Assembly: GCF_021130785.1 (NCBI RefSeq)
Contig: NW_025777964.1
Span: 1 to 64,000, forward strand
Direction: 5' to 3'
DNA: 64,000 bases
DNA from: Homalodisca vitripennis
Taxonomy: Eukaryota > Arthropoda > Insecta > Hemiptera > Cicadellidae
The notes under the pieces were generated by a model. The model was not told where the DNA came from. It saw nothing but the letters and a program-made list of their open reading frames with translations, and ran no database searches. Below are positions 48,989 to 63,158 of the stretch, piece by piece. Each line of letters opens with the position of its first letter. The first letter of the stretch is position 1. The position numbers were made by a program, and so were the translations under genes.

Positions 48989-51900
48989 TGAAACTTTGTT
49001 GATAAAAAAGTACGCGAACTTGCTGTTTATTTCATTACTAAATAATGGTGTTACTGATTTCTTTCACAATCCTTCCATCGTCAAAAACAAAACTTCAAAC
49101 ACATAATGGTGCGCTTATAAAATGCAAATTGTTAATGAACATATGAACTAACTTAAATTTGTTGAGCTCCATGGTTAAAGTTTCTAGAACTGAAACAAAT
49201 GCACAAAACTTTGCACAGCCATTTATATGACCTAATTGACTTACAAGAAATATTTATGTACAAATATAGCTTTTAAAGTAGCTATAGCCGTCTCATAACG
49301 AAAGAAATATCAAAGTTAAGACTGTCTTATGTTACCATGCGGAGCTTGTGCTAAGCCCTCTGTAACACAGGTCCTGGGGACCAACGGCCCAAAGGTGGCT
49401 TCCTAACTAGTTAAGTGTTACTTAGTTACAAAATTATAGTTGTGTTTTACATATTATTATCCATCCCAAACTTCTCTACTACCTTCGCTACTGCTTTAAA
49501 GCTTTACTAGCCTTTTATTTTACATCCTTACAAATGATGGTTCATTTAAAAAATGGTAGAATAATTACTAACTGTGTGGTTAAAAATGTAGAGAAAACGT
49601 TAAAGAATAATATAATTAAAGAAATTAAAAGGGAAAATTGAATAGAACAGAACTTTATAAAGTCGGTTTCAAACTACTCGTCCGTACATCAATTGGAGAT
49701 ATGTTACTTTTTATCTCTTTACACGATATTGTAGGAGTCTTCACTTGATCTCTAAACCCCTTAATCGTGATTTAATGCTGTAAATTACAAACCGTACAGT
49801 TAAAATTATTTTTAAACATTTAAAATGAAATCTTTTTTTTATTTTCATAACTGCAAGGCTTAAAACGTGATAGTCTGTAATTTAACTATTACTGTTTACT
49901 TTTAAATTTAATTATTTAGATATTATCTAAGAATTGTTGTTATTAAAGAATGACGTAGTTACTTTAAACACTAATTTCTTTACTTTGAAGTCCTAGTTAA
50001 TGTGATATTTACAACTAGTGTATGGTTCCGAACGTGATCAACTTGCAGGAGATAATATAAGAAACACGTCTGACATATAAAGGTCGATTGATGCAAATGT
50101 CAAGTGTGAAACAAGGAAAGTCGAATTGATTATGGATGACTCGTACATATCAAATTGCAATAAACTAATTATTATTGTTTTTGAATATTTAAAGATATTA
50201 TTTATTTGACGTTTCATTTATAAAATAAAAAGTAATGCTTCCAAGATTTAGAAAATTTTCTATTGTTACAAATACTTTTTATATTGTTATAAAGTAACGG
50301 TTATGTTTCTTTCTTTATCGTTTTACGTAATGCTGCCAAAGTATAATCTAAGGTATCAATAATACTGCATAACGAGTCTTTTTAAATCCTTGTTTCAATA
50401 CCAATACGAGGAACAGTTTACCACTACGCAGACGGATTGCTTAATAAATGCTCTCTTTACACTCTTTACAACAAGACATTATAGTAGTATGTATTTATTT
50501 CAACATTTGACTTAACTTACTGATCAATATATTACTTTATATTTACAAATAATTCATTTTTAAACAGAAAAAAATCAACAACAAAACACGAATCCAAATG
50601 CTGATAATGTTTATCTATTTGGTATTACGAGAGCAGCTGAGGTAACCTCGTTTAGATTTATATGATATGATTAGTGTTGTTTATCAACATAAATATACTT
50701 ATTATATTATTTAAATCACGTGAAAGCAACCTACTTATTCAAATGCCGCTTGTGATTGTCTTTTTAAAATTCGAGAGAAACTGAGATAACCTCGTTTAGA
50801 TGTTTATTGGTTGTTCAATATTGTTTTGTAGCAACGGTAGTGTAAAACATCTAAATATAAATTGATATTTAACTGTGTAATATGGTTCAAGAATACCCCT
50901 TTAACGTAATTTGATTAGCTAAAGTTAGGTTCAAAAACATCTACATAAAATAAATACTTTTTTGAATAATAATACATATTTTTCGGCGTAAACTAGAAAG
51001 AAATCGGTGTGTTTTATTGTGAGTATTTTTTGTATTTTAGAGCTTATAATATTAATGAAAGTTATCAGAATCGTACGTCATACGTAAAACAAACCACTAA
51101 TTACATTATAAATAATTACTATTAATTATCAACTTATAACAACAAATTGTTTATTTTGTGGGCTTACTTAAATTTTATCAAAATATTCTTTAATGTAAAA
51201 AATAATATTACGTTTTACAACGAAAGTAATCTTACTATTTATCAAATATACATTACTACAACTCTTACCAAAATATGGAAATTAATCTAACCCAACACTG
51301 AACATAATTCCTGTGTTGAACAAATAATAAGTTTGACAGACTATTATGATGTAAATAACTCTTTACTAATAGGCTTTTTGATTATTTTCCCCATGATATG
51401 TTAAGAGAACAATGCTCTCCATCATGTATGAGGATGAATAACCGTGAAGCCTTGTGATATACTACTAAAACACTTTGTGAATCTTCACTTACATAGTAAG
51501 TGTGTATTTCATGATTTCTACTTTGTAGTCGTTGTAATAAATCATCACCATTCCACCCAATATTGTTCCTACGCAGTAGGTCTGAGATAATGTAAGATAC
51601 AGTTGGAGCGTCAATGGGAATCTCATGGTGTGAGTAAGCTAATTCGACTTCTACTGAAACAATTTATTCATGTAGAGATAAATTAGTAAACGATAACCGG
51701 TTTAAGACGGAGATAAATGTAGGCTACATTACCAATAAATCGCAACAATATAATTACGCAACAAAACCAGGGTGAGATCGAATTAGGATATTGTTGAATA
51801 ACAGATTGTACAAAAAAACGCCCTGAACTCAATTAAATAAAGCAACATCAAATTATAGCATAATTTGTAGGAGTGGTGAAGATTCGCACATATGAGACAT

Positions 51901-54900
51901 CCGTGATTTACTTATTATTACTCCCCTTGGGTAAATTTTTGACAATGTAACTGGATATTTTATTATTTCTATATGTATTTAAATCGTATTTCACAGCAAT
52001 GGTGAACATGTATTGGAAAAAGAATACACGTTACACAGATAGGTGCAGTATCAAATAGGAAGTTTACTCCACTTTCTCGTAGATTCTATAAATTTGGGAA
52101 GGTTCTATATAGTAGTGAATATCATTTTTCCTAATACTAAAAAAGCTTAAAATTTCAGTAGTGTAATATAAATGTCTACAATAATTTAATGAGTGTTAGT
52201 AAAACGGCAATGCCAGTGAAAAGTGCTAATTGCATTTGTAATACTGACTAATAATAGGTATGGTTATTCTCAGAAAACGTATGCAGAGCAGTTATTTCTC
52301 TTCTTAAGTAATTGTGCAAAGATAATTTGTACTACTCATTATTACATTATTTAAAGATAAGATGTTTAAATAATGACTTTACTATACCAATGTATTTTAT
52401 AATAGCACAGAAACTAGAGAAGGGCTACAAAAATCAGTTCTTGCAATTCAGTCCCTGTGTCTGCCGGGCAGAACTCAGTTGTGGCTGATCCGCACGTTCT
52501 GGTCCCAACTTTCTCAAACTCTGTTGAAAACTCAGTCAACTTCACCAGATACATCTTTCTAAGTCTGCTGACTGTTAAAAACTATAAAATTTACTTGTAA
52601 AAATAAAGTGATTTAATATAACAGTAACGAAATTTGCCTTACGCAATTTGTAATAGTATTCTTTTACCAATATAAACAATAAGAGATAAATATTAATATA
52701 TTTCGTAACCATAAACTAAATAAGTATTTTATTGCAAAACATTACTTAATGCTTACATCATAATACATAAGGAAGCCTTAAATTGAATTCTGGCCAAGTT
52801 TGAGTAAATGCCTGAATTTGAGTAATTGATATGTTTGTTATTAGTAGTGGTTAATTACTAATTATGTGCTTTAAAACAATGAGATTTGTTTTCACAGTTC
52901 AGTACTAATGTACGAATATTTGCTCATGTGAACCATTTAAATGCTCAAACTGTTGATGATTTTAAATATAAATATCCATCCAAGTGTACAAATCCAAGTA
53001 AAAGGTAGGATGTACAATATTATATTTACACTGAATTAGAATCTTATTACAAATTTAATAGTAGGCTTTTTTTGGAAGAAAGTGAGTACCGAGAAAAATT
53101 CATTATCTTTCATCAAATAGGTTCATAAACTAAAAAAAAAGCTCATTGGAACAGTTGTTAACAAATGTACTCTGTCAAACTGCCCAGAAACGCGGGACAG
53201 AGAGTAACTAGGGCTGTTCGGTTTTGTAATTATGTTACCTCTTCGTAACCTGCAACTGACTGCCAGTTAGGAAACAAGACTATGTTTTATTGTTACCAAT
53301 ATCACTGAAGTAATTTTTTTATACTTCCATAAATCTTAAAATATCTGGAAACAAAGAATACATTTAGATATTATATTGTAGGCTGATTTGCCTCACTTGT
53401 ATTATATAAGAAATTCTACTGCTCATACAGAAATTAAAGTGCATTGTGCCAAGTTTCCCGTATAAATGTGGACTGGAATCGTATTTACCTAGAGGAAATA
53501 TTCTCTCCATCTCCCCGATGTAATAATCAGCCAAATTAAAACTCTTCTGTAACATAATAAGGACATATTAATGATTTTTCGTAGTTAAATCAAACAAAGT
53601 TTCACTTTCGATCGAAGAGATTTTCTGTTAAGTTTTCTTTTTTAATAGCAAGCTCTCAACTGACATTAAGCTATAGAACTAAAATTATAATAATACACAC
53701 CCCTCTTAATGAGAATCACTTTTTAATGATGTCCCTTTGATACTGTTTAAAAATAGTTATGACATTCCATTCTTCTGTTAATCAGTGTATGATTGCAAAA
53801 CCACGTATAGAAAATATATTAATTATTGAATATGGAGGAATTTAGTGAAATAAAACAATATTTATATATTGTTAGACCCCGAGAGTGTTAGTGTAAACAT
53901 TTATTAAGTAGTTTTCTGTTAATAAATTTAATAGTTTATGTACTTGAAATATTTTAAAATAGTGTTAAGCTATTATTCTTTTAAAAGTGAATGGCTTTAT
54001 AACTGAATCAATTACCATTCTATTACGGTCTCATTGAAGGAATTAGTTGATTAAGGCGGCTAATTATATTATGACACGTTGCGTAAAAAATGAAATTTCC
54101 ATTAAATTTATTTCTCGTGTTATTTACGCAGTATATGTGCATTGTTTACTTTTACGAAAATAAAAATATTTCTACATGAAAATTAAAAATTACAAAACTA
54201 AATAATTCATTAATTCTTTAACAGTATTGTAGAAATATAATATATGATATTGACAGAATATCAAGTCAGGGACATATTGAAGACACAATAAAAACTGTCA
54301 AAACTGAGTCAATTTCACTGTATGCTTATGTGCCTATGAGTTATTTTACCCATTTTATGACTTAAAACTATTCTTTATAATAACATTGTCATTGTTGATT
54401 TTACTTTATTTTGGTGTGTGAAATAAAACGTTTCATCTTTTTTACTTAAAATCTTTCCTATATTTTTAGTAGGTTAGTATTAGTAACTTAGTTTATCAAT
54501 GAGCACTTATGGACAGTTTTATTGTGTTTTTGACATTCTCGTTATAAACAAAACTTACCCATAAATTGCATTTTCTTATAAACAACATCTAAAACTACGG
54601 CTATTGTAACTAACATATTAGCAACTTTAATATATTGCATAATATATTGTAAATTTATTTTAAATTCCCAATTATTAATTTACAGTTAATTAGATAAATA
54701 ATAAGCCATTAAGACATTTTACAAACAGTTTAACGATATTTCAAGTATAAGGATCACATTATATTCTGAAAAAGATATGCGTAAGATTTCGTATAAGATA
54801 TGCTTTATTTTTTTCATTATTGCAGATTATTTTTTTCATAATAAATAAAACTGCACTGAAACTTTTATTCGGTCACCGCCATAATATTATACTGCTATCT

Positions 54901-57900
54901 GTCTGTGGAGAAGAGAACTATAAACACAAGACGGCAGTAGCGAGGCACTCAAATGCAGACAACTATTAACCTAAATTTTATTCTAACCGTCGCATATTAA
55001 AAATTAGCAAGTGTTTCTTCACTCACTCATGTCCATAATTAAAAAAGGAAAGATTCAATATCGTGTATGTGGAAATGAATGGAAATATTTATACAGTGAT
55101 ATTATACTGGTATTATACCGTGGAACTGGTACAGGTAACTGGTCTTAATTTTGTGTGAGTACAATTCTCATTTTATAGGCTGAAAATAATAAAACTTTAG
55201 GTAGATAATATTGGTATACCTTAAATCCCTTAATTTTGGATTTATCCTTTAGTAGTTTCTGTCATTAAAATTGGGAGCATTAAATTATCTTATTTACAAC
55301 TTTATTACAAAATAGTAACGATTTATGAACCGTGTTAGTACCTATTGCGTAATTATATTTTATAAAACTGATTGTAAGGTATAAGATTCATGGGACTATT
55401 TACAAATGAATTGAATATTTAACATTTCAGCTATATTATCTAATTATCACATTCAAGTCATATTTAATCATAGTGTTAAACTGGACATATTAAATTACAA
55501 GTGAAATTGATGATTTAAATACAATTATTTAACTAACGTTGTTTATCAATACAATAAACAGGTGGTGTCCGTCAACGTGATTGTTATTTTAAATTATAAC
55601 GCTTTCACATTTGTACTTTTATAAAAATTGTTTCCGTATTTAGTTTTTTTTATTTTGTCTTGCTAAATTATTAAAAATATAAAGAGATTTTGCAATATAT
55701 GATAAATTATACAGTTTGACCTGTGAATATGGCTTGACAGCTCTTGTTCCACTTTTTATTACGGAATTTAACTTCATTATTCCTTTAGTTGTTTAATTGT
55801 TTGGCCTTTTATGCACTAGTATATTTATATAGCTCTCATATTCGATGAATATATTGTTTAGCAATCAGAAAATAACGTTTAAAATACTTAATCCGTAATC
55901 CTAAGCAAAAATGTTACAACTCACACCATTACCAAAATACTGAACAGTTAAGGTCGTTTTAGAATGATATTATCTATATTTAGAAGTTTGCGTATCTCTA
56001 GTATATTTTAAAAGAACATAAATTGTATTTTTATCTTAACTTTCCTTTTTATGTTGTAGAAAAAACACATTTTATGTCGTTGTCTTATATTGACATATTT
56101 CATATTTTGTTTCAATCGTTACAAAAATACGTAAAGTTACTTGGGGGTGTGAAGAAAAACCTTATATGTCATTGGTTAGTTTAATAAAATGTTGGAGTTG
56201 ACTGTTGTAATTTAAGAAATTACTTTTGAGTATTTGGTAACAAAAATTATGGTATCAGAATACGAATTATTATGTAATTATTATGTTATTATTACGAATT
56301 ATTATGTCGAATTATATGTCATTAATTTCGAAAATTCATCAGCAAAAATAGTTATTTTAAAAGGTATTCTGTCTAAGTGCTGTTTAGAAGCACATCCTAA
56401 ACGGTTGGCTGGTCCGATAAACTAACGTGATCGTAAACTCCCTTGATGAGAAAAGATATCTGCAGCAATCCAGTTAGCATTGTGCACGTGACCTTTAGAG
56501 AAAATCTGTATAATGTATTGTTATAATAATGAAACTTAAGAGCAGTCTTGATGAAAATTTATCACACTGGTATTCATGTTGAGAAAATAAATGAAACAAT
56601 ATAGCCCCCAATAGAGGTAGCATTGGTAAAAGTTAAAGTTGAATTAGTATATCAAAAATAAACCATTAAATGTGGTAGGAAAAAAGTAAATCTTCACATA
56701 ATTGGAGTGAAAATACTAAGGGGAATCCTATTCTTCGAAATTGGGAAAATAACAATTAACGGTTATTTTGGGTGTGCTTTGTTACGCAATAGTTACTCTG
56801 TCTATTCAAGCACAACTTCGGTACTGTAAAATCACAGTAAAATTCACATTCTCATGGAAGTATCTATAAACCCATAAGTAACCCATAAAAGATTTGCAAC
56901 AAATTGATAACGAAATGAAATCTACGTTAGCCTCTAGGTCAAAAACTTCTAAATGTGGCAGTCTGGTATAAAACCATGAACGTTTACATATACAATTATG
57001 AATAGGCTTGCAGTGATGTGTCTCAAACTAATCACTTTAGACTGGTGTTTTAGCAGGAAACCATGTTAACTCTTTTGGCTATTCCTAATCCACAGTCAAT
57101 TTTAAATTACTTTAATAATAAATATAATATTAAGGGATAATTTGTTTCGACAGTACTTAATATGTTATGAATATCACTTAGGTCTCAACTGATTAATTAA
57201 TTTATACACACTGATAACATTACATGAAATTTAATATAAACAATCGTACAACAAGAAGAGCTAGATTATAAATACATGTTATAACATGAATAAAATAAAA
57301 GCGTATAATAGGATATGCAATAAGTTTTCTCACTTAAAGCTCAAGTATTAAATTTATCTAATAAAAGTTTTCTATTCCACTTGAGGAGACAAGTTAAGAG
57401 TTTGCTATTTCGAAGCACTAAGAAGTGCTATTGCTTCTTACTCTTGAGGTAACTATTGTTTGGATTAAAAGCCACGACAACCTTTCAGAACTTTCTACTT
57501 TTGTGTTGTAACGTTTCCTCTTATCGTAGTTCCTTTCCTCTCTTTCCAGATTACAAGTAGAGATGAAAATATAAAATAGCTACAGTTATAGTCTAGAGCT
57601 TTTAAGCCAGCTAATTGAACTTGTATATGTTATATAAAACTCTATTCAGATCAATAACACAAAAATCACAGTATAATTTTGTTACAAAAAACCACATAAT
57701 TCTTGTTACCGTACATAAATTGAGTATTCGACTATTTCAAGATCAAAAATGTTTAGTCTCTTAATTGATATTACTAATGAATCGCAGCTTTCATACTTTT
57801 AAAGAACACAGTACAAAAAGTATTTAACTGTTGATACATTTGTTATCATTTATCAGGGTTAAGTTTATACATTATAAATTGGTGTTTGAAGGACAATATT

Positions 57901-59860
57901 ACAAAGGAAGAAGTACGTTGATTTAACTTGCAAGTGAAGTTCATTATGTTTAATTATAAATACTGCAAAAAGTTTAATAATTGTCAGTAATTTTTTATAA
58001 TAATATTATGAGAGTAGTTTTGGTGTATGGATAAATATACTACAGCTTCAAAACATTAACTGTATAATATTTAAATATTGCATAAATATATATATAATAA
58101 GAACAAATTTATGAAGATTTATTTTAAGTTATAGAAGTAATAGCACTTCTTATTTAAATCTATTCCGTATTAGGTATTTAAACGGAATTTAACCAGTTAA
58201 GACAGTTTTAGATTTCAGTAGAAATATACGTGGTGTTTACATGAACTGCTTAGAAAATACTAATATTACCTTGCTTTATCAGTTGTTGGGACATCATAAG
58301 CGAGGGTGTATGTCTGTCTCTCTCCCCGCACAATGTTTTGACAACCTAGTACTCTACAGACATGAAATTGTGCATTATGTTTCTTTTCTCTATAGAATCC
58401 ACTAAATTTAGTGATATTTCATGTCACTTTTTAGAATTGGGCTTACTGTTATATATCGGTATTAGTATGATGTATAACCGCAATGAAAACAGGAGAATAA
58501 GTAAATTCCAAAAGAAACTGTGTAAAAGCATATAAGGTTATATCCTGTAACATATTAACTAACATATGAAGACACAATATTAAAAAAATACAACATAAAC
58601 TATCTGGTGTGTAAATTTTTATTTTTATTATTAATACACTTTAATAAGGTGAGGATGGTGCATATGTAGCCATTGAATTGAACTTAAAATAATGAAAGCC
58701 TATTAAGATAATAATAGCCTATTATAAGGAGACGTACCAATTTCTTTTTTCTTTTTGGTGTAGGCATATCTATCTGCCGGAAGGATAACCCGAAAATCGA
58801 AAAGTGCTATAGGCTTTAAAGTTTGCATAGACCTTGCTGCAAGGGACAATATGGTTTACTTATACAGTAAAAACTTTCAATTCTTTTTGTATTTTTATTA
58901 AAAACACATAATTTTTAAAAACATGAGTATGGCAATGGATAATAATAATACCAGAATACCTAGGATAGAATGTTTAACCAATCTTATTATGATCATAGAA
59001 TTTTTGAATAGCCTCTAATAGTTATAACTAAATTCAGTGTTGTAAAGTACGCTATTTAAGAAATATAAAGGTGTGGAAGTGAACCAGCGATTATCATGTA
59101 CCGGTACAACAGTAATTTTATTACATTACATTATTCTGTTTACACAAATGTTGGTGAAAAATTGGGCTCCCACTGCCGAGATCCTTTTAGATATCCACTA
59201 TTAGGAGGCACTATTTCTCTCTCATGCCACTTTGAAATTGGAGTGGTTCTTCTACTATCAGCCTCATCTAGCCAAAGATTACACATACTCAAGTTAAAAT
59301 TAAGTGAAACCTCGCCCATTTCAACAGTCATCATTCGTAATAAACTATATACATGGATAATGTTACCAGTTCTCGAATAATTTCATATTCATGTTAATGA
59401 TGTACCGCTTCTACACACCGACTGGGCGACAAATTATACTGAAACATCGAGACTAGAACTATATATGAAAGTGGAAGATTACAATTATATTTCTTTAAGT
59501 AATCTACAATGGATAAACCCGAATGACCTTTATTTAAATTTTAGGATTTAGCAGCTAATTAAATGTTCCTAAATAAATTAATAGTTTTGTGATTTATTTG
59601 AACAGGAATATTCTTTCATTATATTTTAAAAAAACAGTAGACATTTAAAAACGAAACAGATAAACCATTGTGTAAGTAGATACAAGTATTTTAGAACATT
59701 ATTTTATGTAGATTTGTAGAATTTAAATATTTAAAGTAATTGTTTATTGCTTTTTAAAAGTATTGTAACTAATTCTTAAGACATTTTTCTAGTAATATAA
59801 ATGGAAGCATCCCGCTAACTAATTGAAAAATTTAACTTAACGTTGACAATTGTTTATATT
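48989..59860. other. Long AT-rich region without recognised genes
   Basis: Nearly 11 kb without an open frame over 100 codons. Two patches stand out by composition: 52430-52570, and 59096-59380, where both strands are open for 60-95 codons. Neither shows a domain. A GAATTATTATG-type short tandem repeat lies at 56260-56320. No RNA gene, TIR pair or long repeat was recognised. Confidence 0.55.
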
Positions 59861-59891
59861 ATATTTCCCCTGGGTTCAGTATTATCACTGA

Positions 59892-61860
59892 GCTACCCTG
59901 AGGAACCCCTGACTCCTTGAGAGCAATCCCTGAAAGACGATCATTCACCCTTGTTACCTGGGTTCTGTCGATCAGATAAGAGCGAAACCACATTGTTGAA
60001 ACCTGATCAAAACCGTAGTAATGCAGCTTAGCCAAAAACATATCAAATTCACTGAATCGAATGCATGTGAGAAATCAAGAGCAGCTAAACTACTACATAA
60101 ATTCTTATCCCTGGCGGAAAACAGTTGGCTTGTCAAACTTAGTAGAGCAGATGTCGTACTGAAACCCTTCCTGAAACCAGACTGACTATCGGGCAAAACA
60201 CCGCTGCACTCCAGGAAGGAAACCAACTGATTTGTCACAATTCTTTCCAATACCTTAGACAGAACTGGTAAAATGGAAATGGGCCTAAGCTCGGACACAC
60301 TAGTAGGATTACTATTTTTGGGAAGAGGGATGACCAGGCTTTTTTTCCATCCAGAGGGGAATCGGCCAGAGGAAAGAGAGAGATTAATGATATGGGTGAT
60401 AGCCCCGATACAGAAAGGACTAACTGCTCTGACCATGGTGATTGAAATTCCGTCAATGCCAAAAGCCGCTGTGGAGATACTGTGCATAATTTTTTTTTAC
60501 CTCACTCTCGCTCACCTGCCGAACTGAAACTTATCTTGGACCTTTTCGCAAGTAGCGGTCTTATAAAAACCGAGCCTTTCCGGGTTCACACTGTTATCGC
60601 CGCCCAAGCCAACAAAGTAGCGGTTAATTTCATCCGGGGAAATATTAACCTATACAGAACCGCCAGCAGTGCCCACCTTTAGATCTCCTGCGCGCAAGAC
60701 TGCCCAGAAAGATTTTGAGTCACTGCACTTTAACTTTGCAGCAAAATAATATTTTTCGCCTTTCTAACGGCGTAATTGAGTTTATTGCGTGCGCTACAGT
60801 ATGCCGCTTTCACACGTGCATCATTACGACAAAGTAAATCTTTTTTTAATTGGTTTTTCGTGCATGTCAGAAGCATTATTTCTGAATTTCGCCAGGGCGC
60901 CTTCCTTTTGGTCACACGCTTTTTTACCAATGGAGCACATGCATCAAATACCTGTGTAATTCCCGCGGTTAACATATCCACAGCATCGTCGACATCACTC
61001 TGAAATTCAACCCCACGCCATTCAATGGAGGAAAGCTCTGAGGAAAACATTTGCAGATCCACTTTTGACAGTTCTCTGTAGGAAATGAACTTTTCCTTCA
61101 TCATTTCCTAAGTCTTGCAAGGGCAGTCACAGAAAACCAACTTGTGGTCAGTGATACGCTTGCCTCGACCATCCAAGATCTTAGACGTATCAACCACACC
61201 AACAGTCATGTTGCTCAGGGAATTCCTAACGATGATGTGATCAATCAAGGCTGCGGTATTGTCTGTTTCGCGGGTTGGCTCATTGACGATCTGAGCAAGG
61301 TTCATCGATGCCAAGAGATTCCTGAAATACTTGAACTCCGGCTTATTTTTCCCAAGAAGATCAACATTAAAGTCGCCCATCAAAATCACCTCATCAACTT
61401 GAGAGAGCATGTCAATGAAGAGGGCGTGGAACAGAGAAGTAAAGCATGAGTAAGGGATATTCGGAGGCTTGTAGACCACACAGACACACAAGCGTAATCC
61501 CCGAACTTTTCCCAACACGCATATGTATTCCAGCCGGCCATCAATATGATCAAGATAGATCCGCTTCATATCGAATCTTTCCCTGAAGTAGACGGCGACA
61601 CCGCCGCCATTTGAAGGCAAGCCAGGGCCGCACGTCCTATCAAAACGCCAAAATGAATAGCCCTTCAAACTATAACAATCCGAAGACATATCAGGAGTAA
61701 GCCAGGTTTCTGAGATACCCAGGAAATCAAAGTTAAAATCCTCAACCACAGAGCAGAGCTCACCGAACCCCGTGTTAATTGAACGAATGTTCACATGGGC
61801 TAATCTGCAGAGAGATGGCGGCCTATGACGGCGTTTCCCGACAAGGTGGGAGATAGAGGT
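59892..61860 (-). pseudogene. ORF2: APE endonuclease and truncated reverse transcriptase
   Basis: The frame is open from inside the end of ORF1 (~61860). It gives LAHVNIRSINTGF, then DFLGISETWLTPD, GGGVAVYF, CVVYKPPN, ILMGDFNVDLL, IDHIIVRNSLSN and ITDHKLVFC, the full set of APE blocks with Asn, Glu, Asp-Phe-Asn and the final Asp-His. An in-frame TAG at 61108-61110 interrupts it. The linker (61104-60730 and on in other frames) has APWRNSEI and SFWAVLRAGDLK. RT starts near 60470 with FGIDGISITMVR, LRPISILPVLSKVLERIV, SGFRKGFSTTSALL and ALDFSHAFDSVN (first catalytic Asp), shifts frame near 60045, and ends at GVPQGS. At least two frameshifts plus the stop disable it. ORF2 has no obvious ATG near its start and overlaps ORF1 in another frame. 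Confidence 0.9.
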
Positions 61861-63158
61861 GGTTGTACAGAGCTGGCCACTGAGGGCAAAACATTCAAAG
61901 AGGGATGACCGTCCAAGGCTGCGGTCTCCGAAGAAGTAGGCGCTAGAGGAAGAGGTACAGAGCTAACCGCCGAAGGCACTACATCCACTCCCTCCTGAAT
62001 ATGAGAGGAAATAAAGTTGCCGAGAAGATGGTTCCCCGTTCTGTTAAGATGACGACCATCACCAGCCAAGTGATATCTTTTTATTGAGTCATTGGCGTCA
62101 ACAAAAACCACACCGAAGTTATTGCACATGAGATCTAATTGCTCGTTAAAAAGATAAATGGATGAGTTGCTGATGTCTCCTCGCTTCAGGACTCCACTCA
62201 AAATGATCCTAGATTCAGGGAACTGACCCTTAGCAACACTCAGCAGATCAGCCATGCTGTGGAGAGCAGCATTCTTTCCCCATCCACCATTATATCCAGC
62301 ACCCCTATTGTACCCATTTACCAGATTATTTGTTCCAGCATAAATGAAGATAAGTTTAGGCTGGGAAGCCACATACCCCAAAAGCTTTTGCTTAATATGT
62401 ACTATTTTTGCCCCGGGACAGACATCAACGGTTGCCCCATTCTCAGCACAAGGGGCACCCGCGTACCTCAACAAAGAGTCCCCAATCACCAACACCCCCA
62501 CGGATGATAGACACCCAATTGAGTATGAATCAGAGCCGGCCTCTCCAGAAGTACAACAGACCCCCAAGTCAGCCTTACTAGCAACTACCTCAGTAACATT
62601 ACTGCAAGATTTCATATTAATACAACTAGGCTTATGTTTATCACCTTGTGTAACTGAGGTAACATTACCTTTGGAGGACTTTCTATACTTATTATTTTTG
62701 GTATTTCTCTTCCGTTTAACATTCCATTTACCAGATACATTTCTTATTACACTAACTACGCCAGAGTTTACTTCCTCCTGGTCACCAGAACCTAATAATA
62801 CATCATACGGATTTTTGTGGACAAAACTAGATTTTATTTGAGCTTGTATTCTATTGGACTTTAGTTGTTTGCTATGATTGGGACCTACCCTTGTCCAAAA
62901 ATTATCCTTAACCTTTGTTTTGCCTATTACAGAGTCACATTTACTATTAATAATGCTTTCAACTGAGCTACAGTTTACAGCCTCATTTCGTTCCAGGCCT
63001 ACCACAGGAATGTCAGAGGAGGTCCCCTTATTACTATTTACATTGACACCCCTTGGGTGAGGCACAAATATGTGAGAAGAAATATACCAATCATTGAAAG
63101 AAGTGTTACTTATCCTAACAGCACTACAATATCCGTCATAGAAAAGCTTGGTATTCAC
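61800..63158 (-). pseudogene. ORF1 C-terminal part: linker and SGNH/GDSL esterase-like domain
   Basis: A 452-codon frame with no internal stop. The first residues complete the Ulp1-like protease domain encoded just upstream, so this is not a free-standing protein and the apparent start is only where the previous frame breaks. Residues ~50-215 are a Ser/Asn/Lys-rich linker with a basic stretch (KRKRNTKNNKYRK). Residues ~222-390 form an SGNH hydrolase-like domain: VLVIGDSLL carries the block I nucleophile Ser, FIYAGTNNLV is block III with Gly and Asn, and DGRHLNRTG gives the block V Asp and His. Residues 393-452 are two tandem 30-residue repeats. Esterase-type ORF1s are known in CR1-like elements, where they are thought to help bind or process cofactors. 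The active-site residues appear intact. Confidence 0.85.

Noticed and set aside
61144..61449. Plus-strand frames opposite the APE endonuclease (also 62259-62841)
   Set aside because: They are antisense shadows of the minus-strand LINE ORFs without domains of their own.
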